A stretch of DNA of 64,000 bases, from the NCBI GenBank assembly GCA_030734395.1, contig JAUZTG010000015.1, forward strand, positions 620,001 through 684,000, written 5' to 3'. Below are positions 13,712 through 26,700 of the stretch, piece after piece. The stretch's first letter is position 1. Each line of letters opens with the position of its first letter. Source of the DNA: Sarocladium kiliense (taxonomy: Eukaryota > Ascomycota > Sordariomycetes > Hypocreales > Sarocladiaceae). The notes under the pieces are model-generated. The model did not search any database. It saw only the letters and a list, made by a program, of their open reading frames with translations, and had not been told where the DNA came from. Made by a program: the position numbers and the translations under genes.

Positions 13712-14202
13712 CGAGCGAACTGCATGGGGCCCATGGCGTTATGCGGGAGGCATTGAGTCTCTGGGTACAGCACAAGGCATAGAGAAATGTATATACCGTA
13801 CGTACGACGTATGACCACTTAGGGTACCAATCTGTATCGGGGCATCTGGCGAATGCTCGCTCAGTGTACTGCGTGCTTGGGTCGGTGTCAAATATCGTCA
13901 GCTAGGTGGCCACCTTATGCTCAAGATGCGTGGGCCTTAAGCCACAAATGACAGTGTGCAGCCTGACATTTTCTTATGCTTCAAATCCTCGTTGGCTTCG
14001 CTTCATGTGAATCGCTACTGAAGCGGACGCGAGTCAACGCTCCACCCCGGTGTGGGCATAGTGGAGTAGCGCTACCCTACTGCATGAAGTTCTCTCACTT
14101 TTGGGCCTCACAGCACAGAACCACAAACTCATATGTCGAATTGCCATCTGGATCACAGCCCGTAGCAAATTCCAACAGGTATTCAGCAGCGATTAACCCA
14201 CC
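13712..14202. other. Intergenic: USO1 3' end and PRMT3 promoter
   Basis: Gene-free stretch between two plus-strand genes. Nothing recognised beyond the expected 3' end and promoter. Confidence 0.5.
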
Positions 14203-15843
14203 ATGTCTGTGTCGAGCGAATCTGAAGTGTCCGGCGAGGGCGACTGGCAAGACCTCGAGTCCGACAACGAGTCCATCACCATTGTCTCGCTTTTCGACGC
14301 CAAAACCTTCACCTCCACAAATGACATGCTCGAGCACTGCAAGGAACAGCACGATTTCGATCTGATTGCTCTGATCAAGCGACTTCAGCTCGACTTTCAC
14401 GGTTCCATCAAGCTCGTCAACTTCATCCGCAGCAATGTCAAGGCCGGCCAGGCAGTGGTCGCAAAGGATATCTCAGCGGAGGACTTTGTTGATGAGAAGT
14501 ATCTCAAGCCTGTTCTTGAGAACGATGCACTTCTATTCTCACTGGATGAGATCCTCGAAGAGCAGGAGGGGCTGGATTCTGGTGCGGCACAGGTCTCCGG
14601 AGAGGCATTAGCAGCGAAGAACAAGGAGCTGGAAGACGAACTCGAGGCACTCCGCAGTCAGTTCGCCAATTATCGCTTGGCTGTTGAGCAAACCCTCGAC
14701 AAGAGATGGGGCGACGAGTCTGAACCTGGGCCTTCACGCGCAGCGGAGAAGAAGGACAACTCCAACTACTACTTTGAGTCATATGCTGAGCATGGTGAGT
14801 TCACATGAAGCGACATTTCTGCGCTCACCATCCTAACCCTGACACTAGAAATCCACGAAACCATGCTCAAGGATGCTGTTCGTACGAATGCGTATCGCGA
14901 CTTCATCTACGACAACAAGGACATATTCAAGGACAAGGTTGTTCTCGACATCGGATGTGGCACAGGCATTCTCAGCATGTTCGCAGCAAAGGCTGGTGCG
15001 AAGCAGGTCATCGCCGTCGACAAGTCTGATATCATTGCCAAGGCAATCGAGAACATTTTCAACAACGGCCTCTCCTCAGTCATCACCTGCCTGAAGGGTG
15101 CTATCGAGGAGGTCGTTCTCCCCGTCAAGGAAGTCGACATCATTGTCAGCGAGTGGATGGGGTACTGTCTATTGTACGAAGCTATGCTTCCGAGTGTTCT
15201 ATACGCACGCGACAAGTACCTCAAGCCTGACGGTATCCTCGCCCCCAGCTCTGCCACAATCTGGATGGCCCCTGTTGCCGATCCCGAGTACGTGGCAGAC
15301 CACATCTCCTACTGGCGCGATGTGTATGGCTTCGACATGAAGGCTATGCAGGCTGGTATCTACGACGATTGCCGCATCCAGACCATGCCCGAGAGCTGCC
15401 TCTGCGGCGAGCCATACCCTTTCAAGGTCCTTGACCTTCACACCGTCAAGGTTGAGGAGCTCCAATTCACCGCTAACTGGGAGTCCAAGACCACTCGAGA
15501 CGTTGACGAGCTGGACGGTTTCCTCATCTGGTTCGATAACTTCTTCACTACCTCCCGGAGCGAGCCCATGCCAGAGCCAACGTGCACACCCGATCAGTGG
15601 AATAAGCGCAAACAGGGCAACATTGCCTTCACCACTGGTCCTCAGAGCACCGAGACACACTGGAGACAGGGTCTCCTCATTGCGCCCCCAAGCGAAGAAT
15701 CTTCCAAGATCCCAACCGGGACAAAGATCACTGGTGACATCCGCTTCAAGGCTGCCGAGGACAACGTTCGTGCCTTGCTTCTGGATGTCAACTGGACAGT
15801 GGGAGGACGTAAGAAGACGAGTAGGGCATGGAAGCTCAAGTAA
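14203..15843 (+). CDS. Protein arginine N-methyltransferase 3 (PRMT3/RmtB type)
   Basis: Type I SAM-dependent arginine methyltransferase; in yeasts and animals the family modifies ribosomal protein uS5 (Rps2) in the cytosol. Two exons, 14203-14794 and 14849-15843, separated by a 54-bp intron, give 528 residues, close to human PRMT3 (531). The catalytic core shows motif I VLDIGCGTGILSMF (residue about 229), the double-E loop SEWMGYCLLYEAML (Glu299 and Glu308) and the THW loop TETHWRQG (467-469). The N-terminal region corresponds to the PRMT3 zinc finger, but IVSLFDAKTF carries Ser and Asp where the two zinc-binding Cys are expected, while the His side (LEHCKEQH) remains. The start is supported by the normal family length and the acidic N-terminus. 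Its stop lies 75 bp from the convergent OPT gene. Confidence 0.95.
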
Positions 15844-15918
15844 ATCACTCGCCAATCTTTGAAGATGGCGGGCTGGTATGCAGTTTATGAAAAAAGGCGA
15901 TAGACTAGATATGATCTT

Positions 15919-18363
15919 TCAGAAGTGGGGGACGCCAGAGCCCTCAAGAATGAGATTCACGATGCTCAAGAATCCCTCACCGAGGATGAAGCCCTGTGCA
16001 GGGTTAGCACCAGGACCAGTGTTACCAGTGACTGTCAAGGTTGTGAAACTCACCGATGCAAGAATAATAAGCGGTGTACTTGATCGCCCCTTGACCGTAA
16101 CCCAGTACCAGGTACCGACTCCGCCAATGGCTCTGGCCAAAGTGAATGATGGCACATTGTACATGCCTGAGAGACTGGTCAGCTACTTTCGGGGGCCCTG
16201 ATAACCAATAGAAAACTCACCGATTGCTACCGCGACGCCTCCTGGAATGTACTGGCGCCATGGCTTGCCAACAGACAGAGATCGGATGACAGTCGTGATC
16301 GCGAACAGCAAGCCTGCGCCAACGGCCCACTGCTCCGCCATGTACGGCAGCCCTCTGCCTGTTACAAGACGAGCGGTGAAAATCCAGACATACGCCGTTG
16401 GAACTTGGAATAACTCTCCAGGAATCTCATAGACGCTGACATGGAATTAGTTCTCTGCTTGAGCCATCTAGTCGCAACAATCTCAAACTTACGCTGTGTA
16501 AAGTCGGTAGATGAAAGCACTCATTACCGCACCGACTGTGGCACCAATCACCTGACCCCAGAACTGGGCGTTTGGAGCGGCCCCAAGCAGATGTCCAGTC
16601 TTCAGGTCTTGCATAAGATCTCCAGCTTGCAAAGCACCGGCCTCGGACTACAATCTGGTCAGCACTTCTTCATGGATGAGTGAATCTACAGCCGTTGGGC
16701 AGCTTACCACAGCGCCAGCAACCAAATTGATCAGAACACTGTTCTTGTTCGATTGCGGGATAATGAAAGCGAAGAAAAGCTGTGCTAACTTGCTGATACC
16801 TGAAACGGGGTTCAGATCAGTCTCACCTAGAGCCCTCACGCCCATGATACTGAGAACCAGAGCCATGAAGACGGCAATGACGGTGGCGTAGAGGGGAACG
16901 AGGTCACCGAAGACGATATGAATCGTTCCAATACACAAGAGGATAGACAAGGTGAGGCCGATGGTGACGGTGTTCTTGCCAACACGCTGGTGTTTGGGCG
17001 CATCGGCATCCTCGTCCTCCTTGGAGTCCGCATCGTCTCGATCATAGTCATCTGATGCTCTTCGGAGTGGTTCAGACTCCTGCTCATTCCCTGGAACTAG
17101 GGAGTAGCCGTCAGAAGAGCCAAACAAGCGCCTGCCCAGCTGAGTATGAGAGATTTTGGCTCGGGCATGCGAGAGCACCCTTGAAGCCTGTGGTCCGATG
17201 AGTGGACGAAGGGCGATGTAGGCCAGGCTGACAATGGCATCAATGAGCATGATAGAAAGGGACACCCATACAATCCAACCTTTGCTGCCATTTTCCCAGT
17301 CCGCCACTGGGCCAGGTGCCCAACCTTTGTTTTTCGCAAGAGGGCTAAGCACACCCCAACCAACGGCGGCACCCAAGAGCATGTGCATGGTTGTCTCCGG
17401 GCCCATGATGATACCCTGACCGATGTACGCAAAGCTGGGGTTCAGTGTCCACAGCCACGTCTGTGCTGCCACGGTACCAAAGATGGGCAAGTTTCTGAGA
17501 ATGGGGAAGAAGTAGGTCGTGACGGTGAAGAGACCGGATGTGAGGAAGCAAATGAGCAGGAGGCGCATGTTGGATGCCCAATCGACCTTGCTTTCATTGC
17601 TCTCTTGGCGTTCCTGATCCTCAGCATCGACAGCCACAGGGCTCGTGGGTTGTGGCTCGTCGCGTGGGACCAGACAGGCAAAGCCACCCTTTGCTGCCTC
17701 GTCAAGCTCCTGCTTGGTTGATTGGCGCCCTTTGCCATGTAATACTGAGATGAGCACAGCTGTACTGAAACCGCTGGGGAACCTGAGGCGCTCCCTGATG
17801 ATCACTTGCTTCCGCCTGCGAGGTGCATGTTAGTAATTTGTGAAATAGGACGTGCGAGGCCATCTGGGAACTCTGGACGTACAGAGGAACAGCAAACACT
17901 ACGCCGAAGTAGCAGAGCCCAACAGACCACACGATGAGCTGTCCAATACTCAGATGCAGAGGCCCTTGCTCATCAGGTGAGAGCAGATATGTCATAGCCG
18001 GGATCTGAATCACAGAATCAGCAACAATTCCCCCTTCCAAATTGACACTCATTATGGCAGCTTCATCATCCAACTCACCACACCAACAAAACCACATCCA
18101 AGCGGCATAATTGCCATCCCACAAGCAACGCTCTGGACCAAAACATTCTCAACCGGCTCAAACGGAAACCTCAAATGCGGCCTCAACAACCTGAAAATCC
18201 CGAATCCCATTAGACTCGCCGGCATAGACATGATAGACACCCATCCCGTCTGCAAGCCAAAGTAGACGTTCGCCGCGCAAATGATGGTGCCGACGGCAAG
18301 GCCCGCGAGGACGGCGCGGACCGTGAAGCTCCGCCCAGGAATGACAGGTGGTAAGGGCGGCAT
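15919..18363 (-). CDS. OPT family oligopeptide/metal-chelate transporter
   Basis: Multi-pass proton-coupled transporter of the oligopeptide transporter superfamily, imports small peptides or peptide-like/metal conjugates. Seven exons: 18363-18079, 18004-17883, 17815-16708, 16647-16493, 16435-16221, 16166-16054 and 15993-15919, giving 690 residues. All junctions keep frame and restore family motifs: VIPGRSFTVRAVLAGLAVG at the start, YFGLQTGW, FAVPLRKQVIIRERLRFPSG, GDLMQDLKTGHLLGA, MYNVPSFTLARAIGG and the C-terminal ASGFILGEGFLSIVNL. Numerous hydrophobic segments are visible; an acidic, charged cytosolic loop lies in the middle of exon 3. The start at 18363 is preferred because the family begins just before the VIPGRSFT block. 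Substrate cannot be told from sequence. Confidence 0.94.
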
Positions 18364-18794
18364 TATCGGAGGCGAAGACGAATAACAAGGAAAAGAAAAA
18401 AAATACAATGGCAGAAAGGAAACGCCAGGGGATGATGGTGGTGGGTTTGGTCGATGGTCTCGGGATGCTTTCGGAGTTGAGCCGGAGGGCGCATCCGATA
18501 TGACAACATGTAGAATTACTAAGCATTCGCGACTAACATCGACCTCAACCCTCGAGTCTTGTCGCAACCACCGCTGGTTTTCAGCGCTAGGTTTAAGTGG
18601 AGGATATAACACTAGACTATAAAGATAAAGTCGACGATCTGAATAGATAATCTGTACATATTCTCTGATTGGGCCTCTGGAAGAAGCACTGTCGAACCTA
18701 TGATAGACGCTAAAGCACTGCGATGATGGTACATCATTACACCACACTACCCAATCGACAACTCCTCTGATTCAAACACTTCCAGTCCTTTACA
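18364..18794. other. Intergenic: OPT promoter and RAV1 3' region
   Basis: Gene-free stretch between two minus-strand genes, expected to hold the OPT promoter. No specific element identified. Confidence 0.5.
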
Positions 18795-21700
18795 TTAGAA
18801 CCCGAAACTATCCAGAAGCGATCCAGCATCCGGCTCTTCGAACGTCGTGGGCGGCGCCATCGGCTTCTTCGGCCCATCTCTCGGCATGCTCCTCTGCAAG
18901 CCAGATCCAGGCAAGTCGTCAACCACCAAGGAGCTCCTGCGCCGCAATAGCTTCAGTGGGTTGCTCTCTCCTCCAAGACCTGTCGGGCTAGGCAACTGGA
19001 ATTCCCAATTACGCACTACAAGCCATGGTCGTCAGCATAGAGCTCAAAGGGTCAGGACAGATGATCAGAGGCAACATACCTAGGTCCAGACCAAGTAGAT
19101 CACAGCCCATCCGATCATATAATTTCGCGCTATGCAGGACAAATTCCCACTCTACCTTCGGCGTCACCTTCGATGCGCCCCGAAGAGTCTGCAAAGTCTG
19201 ATGCCGAAGTTGTGAGTAGAGAACTACAAGTGCCGGATCATCTGTGAGAAAGAGGCGAGACTTGAAGTCAGGCGAGCACGGCGTCTCCAGCAAGGTGTAT
19301 ACTGGAGTCTGGAGAACGTGTTAGTGACAAAACTTGTGCCTCTCATTTTCTTCGAAACTCACGATAAGAGACCGAACCGCCATGTCTTTCCTCCCGAGCA
19401 TCCAGAACGCCCATGACGCAAGCCAGCGGTTCCCTTCTTGCGCAGCCAGAGGCAGAATCTCGTCATGAAGGACCTTGCGAAGCACTGGCCCACCATCACC
19501 CTCGTGGACCCGGCTCACAGCAACGGCAAGCTGAAGATCCTTGAGCTGATTAAGGCACACATCAACCGCGCCGGCCAGGTTGTCCGCCAAGAGGAAGAAT
19601 GCAGCAGCATAGGCTAATTCAATATCAGCAAGGTTCCCTTCAGACTAACATGTGCAAGGGTTGGGATGCCATACCGAATCGACGCTTGCTAAGCAGCGCA
19701 TACGCGTTCTTCAATGCGGCTGTCTTCCATTTGGGGTCGTCAAAGTTATTGGCAAGGAACTTCGAAGTGGCGCCTTGTTCCTTATTCCAGGTAGCCATCC
19801 GCCACAAACCCTGGAGTACCGTTTTCTTCTTCAATGCAAGGTAGAACAGACTGCAGTCAACCGGGTTCTTTGTGTCGCCTCGGGTGTACTCATTCCGAGC
19901 GACAGCTTCAAATTGGGTTCTCTGCGGCCATTCGGTCAGTATTTGCTCTCGGGCGCCGCAACGAAAGTACACGTACCACTGCGTTGATGTCTGTCAACCA
20001 CATGAAAAGCCCACTGTCTCTGGCATGCTCCCACAGCAGACTGCCACTGTGCTGCTTCGTGACAAAGTCAACCAGAATGTCTTGACTAGTCGAGTGATAC
20101 GCCCAATTAATTTCTCTCCACGAAAGAGCCATGTCGCCCCGTCGATGCTGGCGCAATGCATGTTGACGGAAGAATAACATAAAACGAGCGCCGTTCTCGT
20201 CCATAGAGCGACGATGCCTCTCGACAAGAGCCGAGCATCCTACAATATCGGCGAGCTGCATTTGTTCGTGACCTGATAACTGTGGTATGCCAATCTTGCT
20301 CAGCTTCTCGTTAATCGCTGCAGCGGAGTCTTCTGTGAAGGAGTCTTCATCCTCGTCTTCATCATGATTGCCATTCATGTATGAATGTTTGTTCTTCCCT
20401 GCTGTCCCGTTGGCGATCTCCTGAGAATCGATTAGTTCCGTAATATTCCAGTGGCGAATTCGGTGACTTACGGTTGTTGTGTAGAACTCCTCCATGCCAA
20501 TACCGAGATAGTTATCCATGGTCTCTCCAGCGAGGAAGAACTTCAGCGTCTTGTGAAGCGCCACAAGAATGCGTCGGACCAGTACAGACTTGCCAGCCAA
20601 GATACACTGGCTCAGAAACTGTGGATGGAATACCGGTAGCGGACCGTTGAATCTCTGAACAGCTTCAAATAGATCCCATGATCCGTCGCTGTGGTGAGGA
20701 AGTCGGTGCTTTACCATGAGGGCTTCCGAGCCGGCGAATCGCCGATCGTGAACGAACATCTGATTGCCAGCCCCAATGACCAGGAAGCCATCTCCAAGCC
20801 AAGCCGAATCTCCAATGGGATGTGGTGTGAGCTCGCGTATGCTGATTTCTCGAATCGGTGCCCACGCGGGACCCTTATTGAGATAGTCGAATCTCATTTG
20901 TGAAAGCAAAAGCACTCTGTATTGGAAACCAACAGCGAGAATAGACTGCGAATCCGGCGTCGACGTCCAATCAAGATCTTGGATAACATTGTTCGTCTCG
21001 TAGTCTTCATCGAACTCGAGTCGACCACCTCCGACATCCCAGATAGTAACTTGCGATCTTGCGGAGTTGACCAAGGCAGCCTTGCGAAGCGTGCTCCCGC
21101 TAACCAGCGCTGGGTTTGACAAGGCTGTCTCGGTATTACAAGTGGACAGCCAGTCCACTTTCTGCTTCTCGATGTCAACTCGAGCAGTCCAGAAGTTGAC
21201 GCGACCTGCATGAGTGTAGGATATAGCAACATCTCGAGCAAAGATATCGAGGAATCCGGACATGATAGGAGAAGAACCAGCAGGGTCCACTGGCAGCACA
21301 TATGCCAGATCCTCAGTTTCTTGAAGTGTGAAACGACAAAACTCTGTGATTCCAGCTCCTTCTCGAGTGTCAGGGTCGTCGAAATATGCAGGTAGATTGA
21401 CCTCCCAAACAACGCCTTGACATGAAGAGGTGATTGTAGCAATATGTGCAGTCTTGTAGTTATGCGGGTGAGGTCTCGGCAGGATGATCAAGCAAAGGGG
21501 GTTGCCATCAATGCTGAAGTCCGAGTGCACAAGAGGGTGGGCACGCTCTGTCCTGCAATCCCAGAGTGATATAGTGCCCTTCTTGAGAAAAACGACGAAT
21601 CGACCCTTTCGAATCACGCAAATGCGATGAATGTTCTCATTCTCTGGTATGACGCTCTGTCGTCTCAGAGTAAGACCCGGAGTGTTCATCTTCTGAGGGT

Positions 21701-23160
21701 GTTTCCACACGATGCTCTCTCCTTTGGCCGTTCTTGACACGACGGCCCTGCCACTGTAATTACGGACTACCTTGCGAATAGAAGCAGAGTGTCCAGCCCA
21801 AATCGTCTGAAGTGAAAGCCGGCGATCGTTGGTAGTCGGATCGAAGAGGTCTGCGACATTCGTTGCGAAAACCCCTATCCGGCCATCAAACGAATGCAAC
21901 AATATGTTCAAGATCCCAGCCGACTTGTCGCAGAAAGTCTGGATCTCGATATGAGGAGGGTCTTCTGGCAACAGAAAACCGAAGGATTCGAAGTGCTGTG
22001 ATTTTATCTGCGCCACATCAAAGATCTTGGGCTTGCTGGCCGTCTCGCTGCAGACATTCTCAAGCGCCCATGCGGAGAGCACCCCAGATTTGTCGATCGC
22101 TATGCAAATCTCGGGATTGCGGTTCGCCACAGCCACGAGAAAGTCCAGAGCAACATCGTCTGTGCTCGAGTCATCCGCCATACGATCCCTCACAGCACGC
22201 TCCACCGACGCCGTGAAGTCTCGACCATCCACGATGAAAGCTAACCAGAGTCCTTTCAATAGCCGAGAGTCCCCGATGGAAGCGCACAGATTCACACGGC
22301 CCCAAAGCTGCCATCTCTGCCCGGTGGCAGTATCCGTAGGGGTCCATATCCGAAGGTAGTTATCCAAGCAGAAAGTGTAAAGCACATTGTCTGTCGCAGC
22401 CTCAACATGGATCGGTTTCCTCCATCTGATGCTCGTAATGACGTCCGGATGACGCAGGTACGTCAGGTCAAAGCGCACTTCATCCTGTCCATACGTCAAG
22501 CGGCGCCAGATCTTTGCGAGCTTGTCGTGTTGTCCAATGGATGCGATATAGGCAGAATCGTACGATATGATGGCCGACTTCACGGGGTTCGGTAGCTCCC
22601 TGTCCCAGGATCGCTCGGGTTGGCCTTTCGTCAGGTAGAGTGAGAGAGAGCCTGTCGCAACGAGAAGCTCCTCATTGCTGCCCCAAGATAATGCACATTG
22701 TGTTTCGGTAGTCGGATGCGGTACATCGAATGCGGATTCCTGCGCCCACTGTGACATGGTCAGTTCGCGGTACCACAATGTGGCATAGCCGTAATCATCC
22801 TGACCTTCAGAGCATCGTGTTCGAGCCCAAATGGCTTATAAATGCGGACCTGTTTAGCTGTACAAGTCGCGATCTTGCCTGTAGCCTCATCGAGAGTGAT
22901 GGCTTCGAGAGGCGCATCGTCGTCGTCGTAGATGGTCTGGAGAATTGTCTGGGACCCGCGTAAGATCGTAAAGGCGCTTCCGGTAATATATGCCTATGAA
23001 CGAAAACACGAAACGCTGTCAGCTTCATCTGTGTCCTCAGAGCTCACAACTGTCCCTTTCTCTCGAGGGAGGTCCTTACGCTGATATGCCTGGTGTCCCA
23101 GCAGCCCGTGGTCAGCCCTTGGAGCCTCGACCGTGGCTTGCCGGGCAAGACGGTGCTCAT
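18795..23160 (-). CDS. RAV1: RAVE complex subunit Rav1 (DMXL/rabconnectin-3 homologue)
   Basis: Scaffold of the RAVE complex, which promotes reassembly of V1 with Vo to form active vacuolar H+-ATPase. Eight exons: 23160-23080, 22993-22805, 22748-20472, 20420-19977, 19921-19675, 19613-19363, 19308-19080 and 19015-18795, giving 1312 residues, the usual length in moulds. The N-terminus (LPGKPRSRLQGL, then AYITGSAF) leads into two WD40-like beta-propellers. The most conserved Rav1 region follows around residues 850-1180: LLWEHARDSGLFMWLTD, NPVDCSLFYLALKKKTVLQG, LWRMATWNKEQGA, KWKTAALKNAYALL, DLQLAVAVSRVHEGD and NRWLASWAFWMLGRKDMAVR. The C-terminus ends with NWEF and a LLRRRSSLVVDDLP block. Intron 20471-20421 is 51 bp and free of in-frame stops. 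Confidence 0.95.
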
Positions 23161-23756
23161 ACTATCGCGGTGCACAAGGCGCAATCATGACCCTGTCGTC
23201 TCGAGTTGTGTGCAATCGCTTCGCATCGCTGTTTGGCTAGAAGTTGAAAGGTGGTAGGCCGTCATGTGGTGGCTCCCGGCTGAGCTGTCCAGAGCTTGGG
23301 GTCCAGCGCGAGACGTGACGCACAGCCGCTGTAGCTGCAACAGGTGACGTCCGACTGCATTCCACTAACGGGGCACCCCAGCTGAGCGGGGCGCATGTCC
23401 CGACATGAGCTGTAGACGCTCAAGACATTCACTTTCGATATTGTCTTCTCAGAGCATGGCGTCCTGTCCATTTCAAAATAATGCGATCTGCGAGAAACCA
23501 TGCTTTTCAATTGTAACACGAAGAAGACTGCGCATGCTCTCCATGATCGCTGTCGAAGCCTCCTCCCAACCTCATAAACGCCTAGGGTATCATTCAGACA
23601 TCATAACCAGACATGTAAACCCCCTCAAGAAGCCGATTCCCCGAAACGCCGAAATCCATGCTTCCAGGCTCACGCTGTTCGTTCCCTATTCAAGTGTTCA
23701 ACCGCTCCATATCCAAACGCAGAGTCGATTGCCTCTTCTACAAGCTTCCCTCCTGC
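23161..23756. other. Intergenic: RAV1 promoter and SFI1 3' region
   Basis: Gene-free stretch between two minus-strand genes. A plus-strand open frame (23405-23821) overlaps the SFI1 end and looks like chance. Confidence 0.5.
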
Positions 23757-26700
23757 TTAGTTTTCTCCGCCACTTGGATCCTCGTCAATGTCCATCTCTT
23801 GAGCTCGGGGTGAGCTACTAGTAAACGTTCGCGACGTTCTTGACAGGCGTGGTGTCGTTGCAAGCGCATTAGCCGCAGTAGGTGAGGCCTTCATCGACTG
23901 CCCTCTCGGTTCCATCTGAGCTCTGCTCAAGAAGAGACTGGATGTCCCAGCCAGAGGAGCCTTGGCTTTGGATTCTTTCCCGGATCGCTCTTGCAGAGAC
24001 CCAGGGAACAAACGCTGAGGCCCTGCTGGTCCTAGATTAGAGGGCACATACTGTGCTCGTTGCTTGAACGCCGATCTAGGCCACGGAGGCGGTTTTGCAC
24101 CACCGGACGGTTCTGAGCCATAGCCTTGATGAAGGTGGGCAGGCACAGGCGCCATTGGTGTCGTGGATGCCAGGCCGCCAAAGACGTTGTCATCTGAACG
24201 TCCTCGGACAGGCGAGTCGAAGTCCGGCGCAACTCCTGCTGGCGATTTGATGACGTCTCTTTCGTCTGCCTCTTCAACCGCAGGCATGGGGTTCTGTCCC
24301 ATCGTGCTGCTCACAAGCGACAACTGTCCAGTCCACCGAGTCGGGGTATCCGTCGTGCTCATGACCGAGCTCATGTTACCCACGCCGCGGCTGCGGTCGG
24401 AGAAGAACCTCCAACTTTGCCGATAACTGCGTAGAGATGCAGGGGCAGGGGTAAAGCCTAGGTCCGCATCCAGCTCTTCATTGCCCTTTGCCTTATCAGA
24501 TAGTTGCTTCCACAGCTGTAACGCCCGGTGACGGCGATCACGGCAATGCTTCTGATATGCAACGCTGGCGGTGTGGGCCTGACCACCTCGTTGTAGTGAC
24601 ATGATCGACCAGCCCTTTAGAGCAGTGCGCTGACGATCGAGACCCCAAGCATCCCAGGCCTGGGCTTCCTGCTGTGCTTCTTGAGCTGCAAACGTTGTCC
24701 ATCGATCTAGCCATGACAGAATGTAATGCTGCACGGCCTGATCAATGGTTTCATCGTGCACTTGTGTCTGCTGCAACCAGGTCTCCAGCGCTTCGGCCTG
24801 TTTACGATGGTCCAGTGAAGATCTGGAATCGCCGGCAAGCTGTGCACAGGCCTTTGATTCGTTGGCAGACTGGTGCCAACGTGAGAGTGCTGTAAAGAAC
24901 TGGCGCTTTTTCCGAGCTGAGGAAGCATGTTTGTACGTAGACATGAGACGTTTCTTCACTCGATCCTTTTCCTCCGTTTTGCGTTGTTTGACAACTTCCT
25001 CGAATACATCGAGGGTTTTCGTTCCCGCGATATAGAGGCGGACTCGCCCCTGGACTCGATCTGCTCGCCGATGATCGCGACGCGCCTTGTCTAGACCACG
25101 CAGAACCCGATTCCTCGCTCTTTTACCGTAATGATCATGGGCCACAGATTCTGTTTCCTGGTCGTGCAAAGCAAGAACCTCCCACTTGTCAAATATGCCC
25201 GACACCGTCCTATAGTCGTTGTTCCATTTGAAGGCTTGGGAGCGCGCAGCCAGGTTCCAGGTCATAAGCGCATGCTCCGCCTTATCCGTGTACAGTAACG
25301 TGCGGCAAATGTTTGCTCTCCGGGCGATTTCGGACTTGTCCCACCAATTCTTGAGGTGGGTGAATCCTAAGCCAGCATCGCCAATATCACGAGCTGCCAT
25401 GGCCTGTATACGGTGTTCCTCGGCCTGTTCTTGCCAATCCATGAGAGCATTGATGCCACGAGTGTGGCGACCCCGAAGCCGGGCAGCCTCTAGCGAAGCA
25501 GCATGCGTGGCTGATTGCATCTGCCAGCGCAACGCCATACGTGCCTTCAGCCGATCTATCACCTTCGCCTGCGCCTCAGACAAGGCAACCCGTCGTCTCC
25601 AAACTGAGAGTGCTCTCAGAGCTGAAGCACGCTGGGAGACTTGGGCAGCATATGCAGCCAATTCACCGAGCTGCTGCTGCTGATTTGAAGTCACTCGACG
25701 TAGCTTTTGAACAGCAGCCGACAATCGTATGCGGTCAATAGCCGGGTCTCTTGAGCTCGGCATATGGCTCCAACCCCTGAAGCAGCGAAAGCGAATCATG
25801 TGTCGCCGGGCCACGCCCTCCCTCTCGAGACGCCGAGCTGTGCGGTCAGCCCAGTGGTTAAAAAACTTGCTAGCAAGATATAGTTCCCTCGCCCGGGCTG
25901 CCCGATACATAAGCTTTTGTCGTTGAATCTGCAAGTGAGCTGTCTGCTCCTTTGTAAGAGGGGTTCCTTTCGCCTCTCTATACGTGTCTTCTCGCTTGGC
26001 CTGAGTTAGAACGGCGGTGGCCGCAGCTTGCCTCGTGGATGCGGAGGGATCTGGAAGATCATGACCATGATCATCGTGCGGTTGATTGTGGCTGTACGTT
26101 GCGGCCCCAACAGCAGGATCCGACTCCTCAGCTTGTCTCAACTGCTGCTGACCGGAAAAGGTAGCCTGCGCAGGTCCAGGTGTGGATAATGGACTGCCTC
26201 TGTATCGCATAGGAGACTCGGCGCCTTGGGGATGCTGTAAGGCACTTCCTCGCCAGCCATCAATGAGCGACATGAGGGATGGCGGGCTCGGGTTGGCCGG
26301 ACGAGCGAGTTGATCCCGCATAAGCTGAGAAATTTGACTCTGACGAGACTCGATGGGCCGCTCAGGGGTTGTCACATCCAGAGCGGATGGAGCAGTGGTC
26401 CCAGCAGTTCGCGCTGGTGATGTAAATATGTTGGCACGCTGAGCTTTGGCAGCCCTAATCCAGCGATTCAGATCTGACTCGAGCTGTGGCGGTGGGCCGC
26501 TTTCCTTACGACCGGCCACAGCGCCTGTCGCCGGACGCGGCTTTTCATTATGACTGTCAGGCTCATCAATGTTTTGGTCGACGCCCAATGCGCCGTCAAG
26601 TCCCTCCAGGCTACCAGGTAAGATGTGCCTGCCTTCGACGAGCGCAGCTGGGGAAGCCAAGGATGACTCCTCGGTTTGTTCATGCGATGCGCGAGCAAGC

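Noticed and set aside
23041..23160. Apparent one-base shift in the first exon of RAV1
   Set aside because: A recheck of the bases at 23100-23101 showed that the frame is continuous and reads GCWDTRHIS before the intron.
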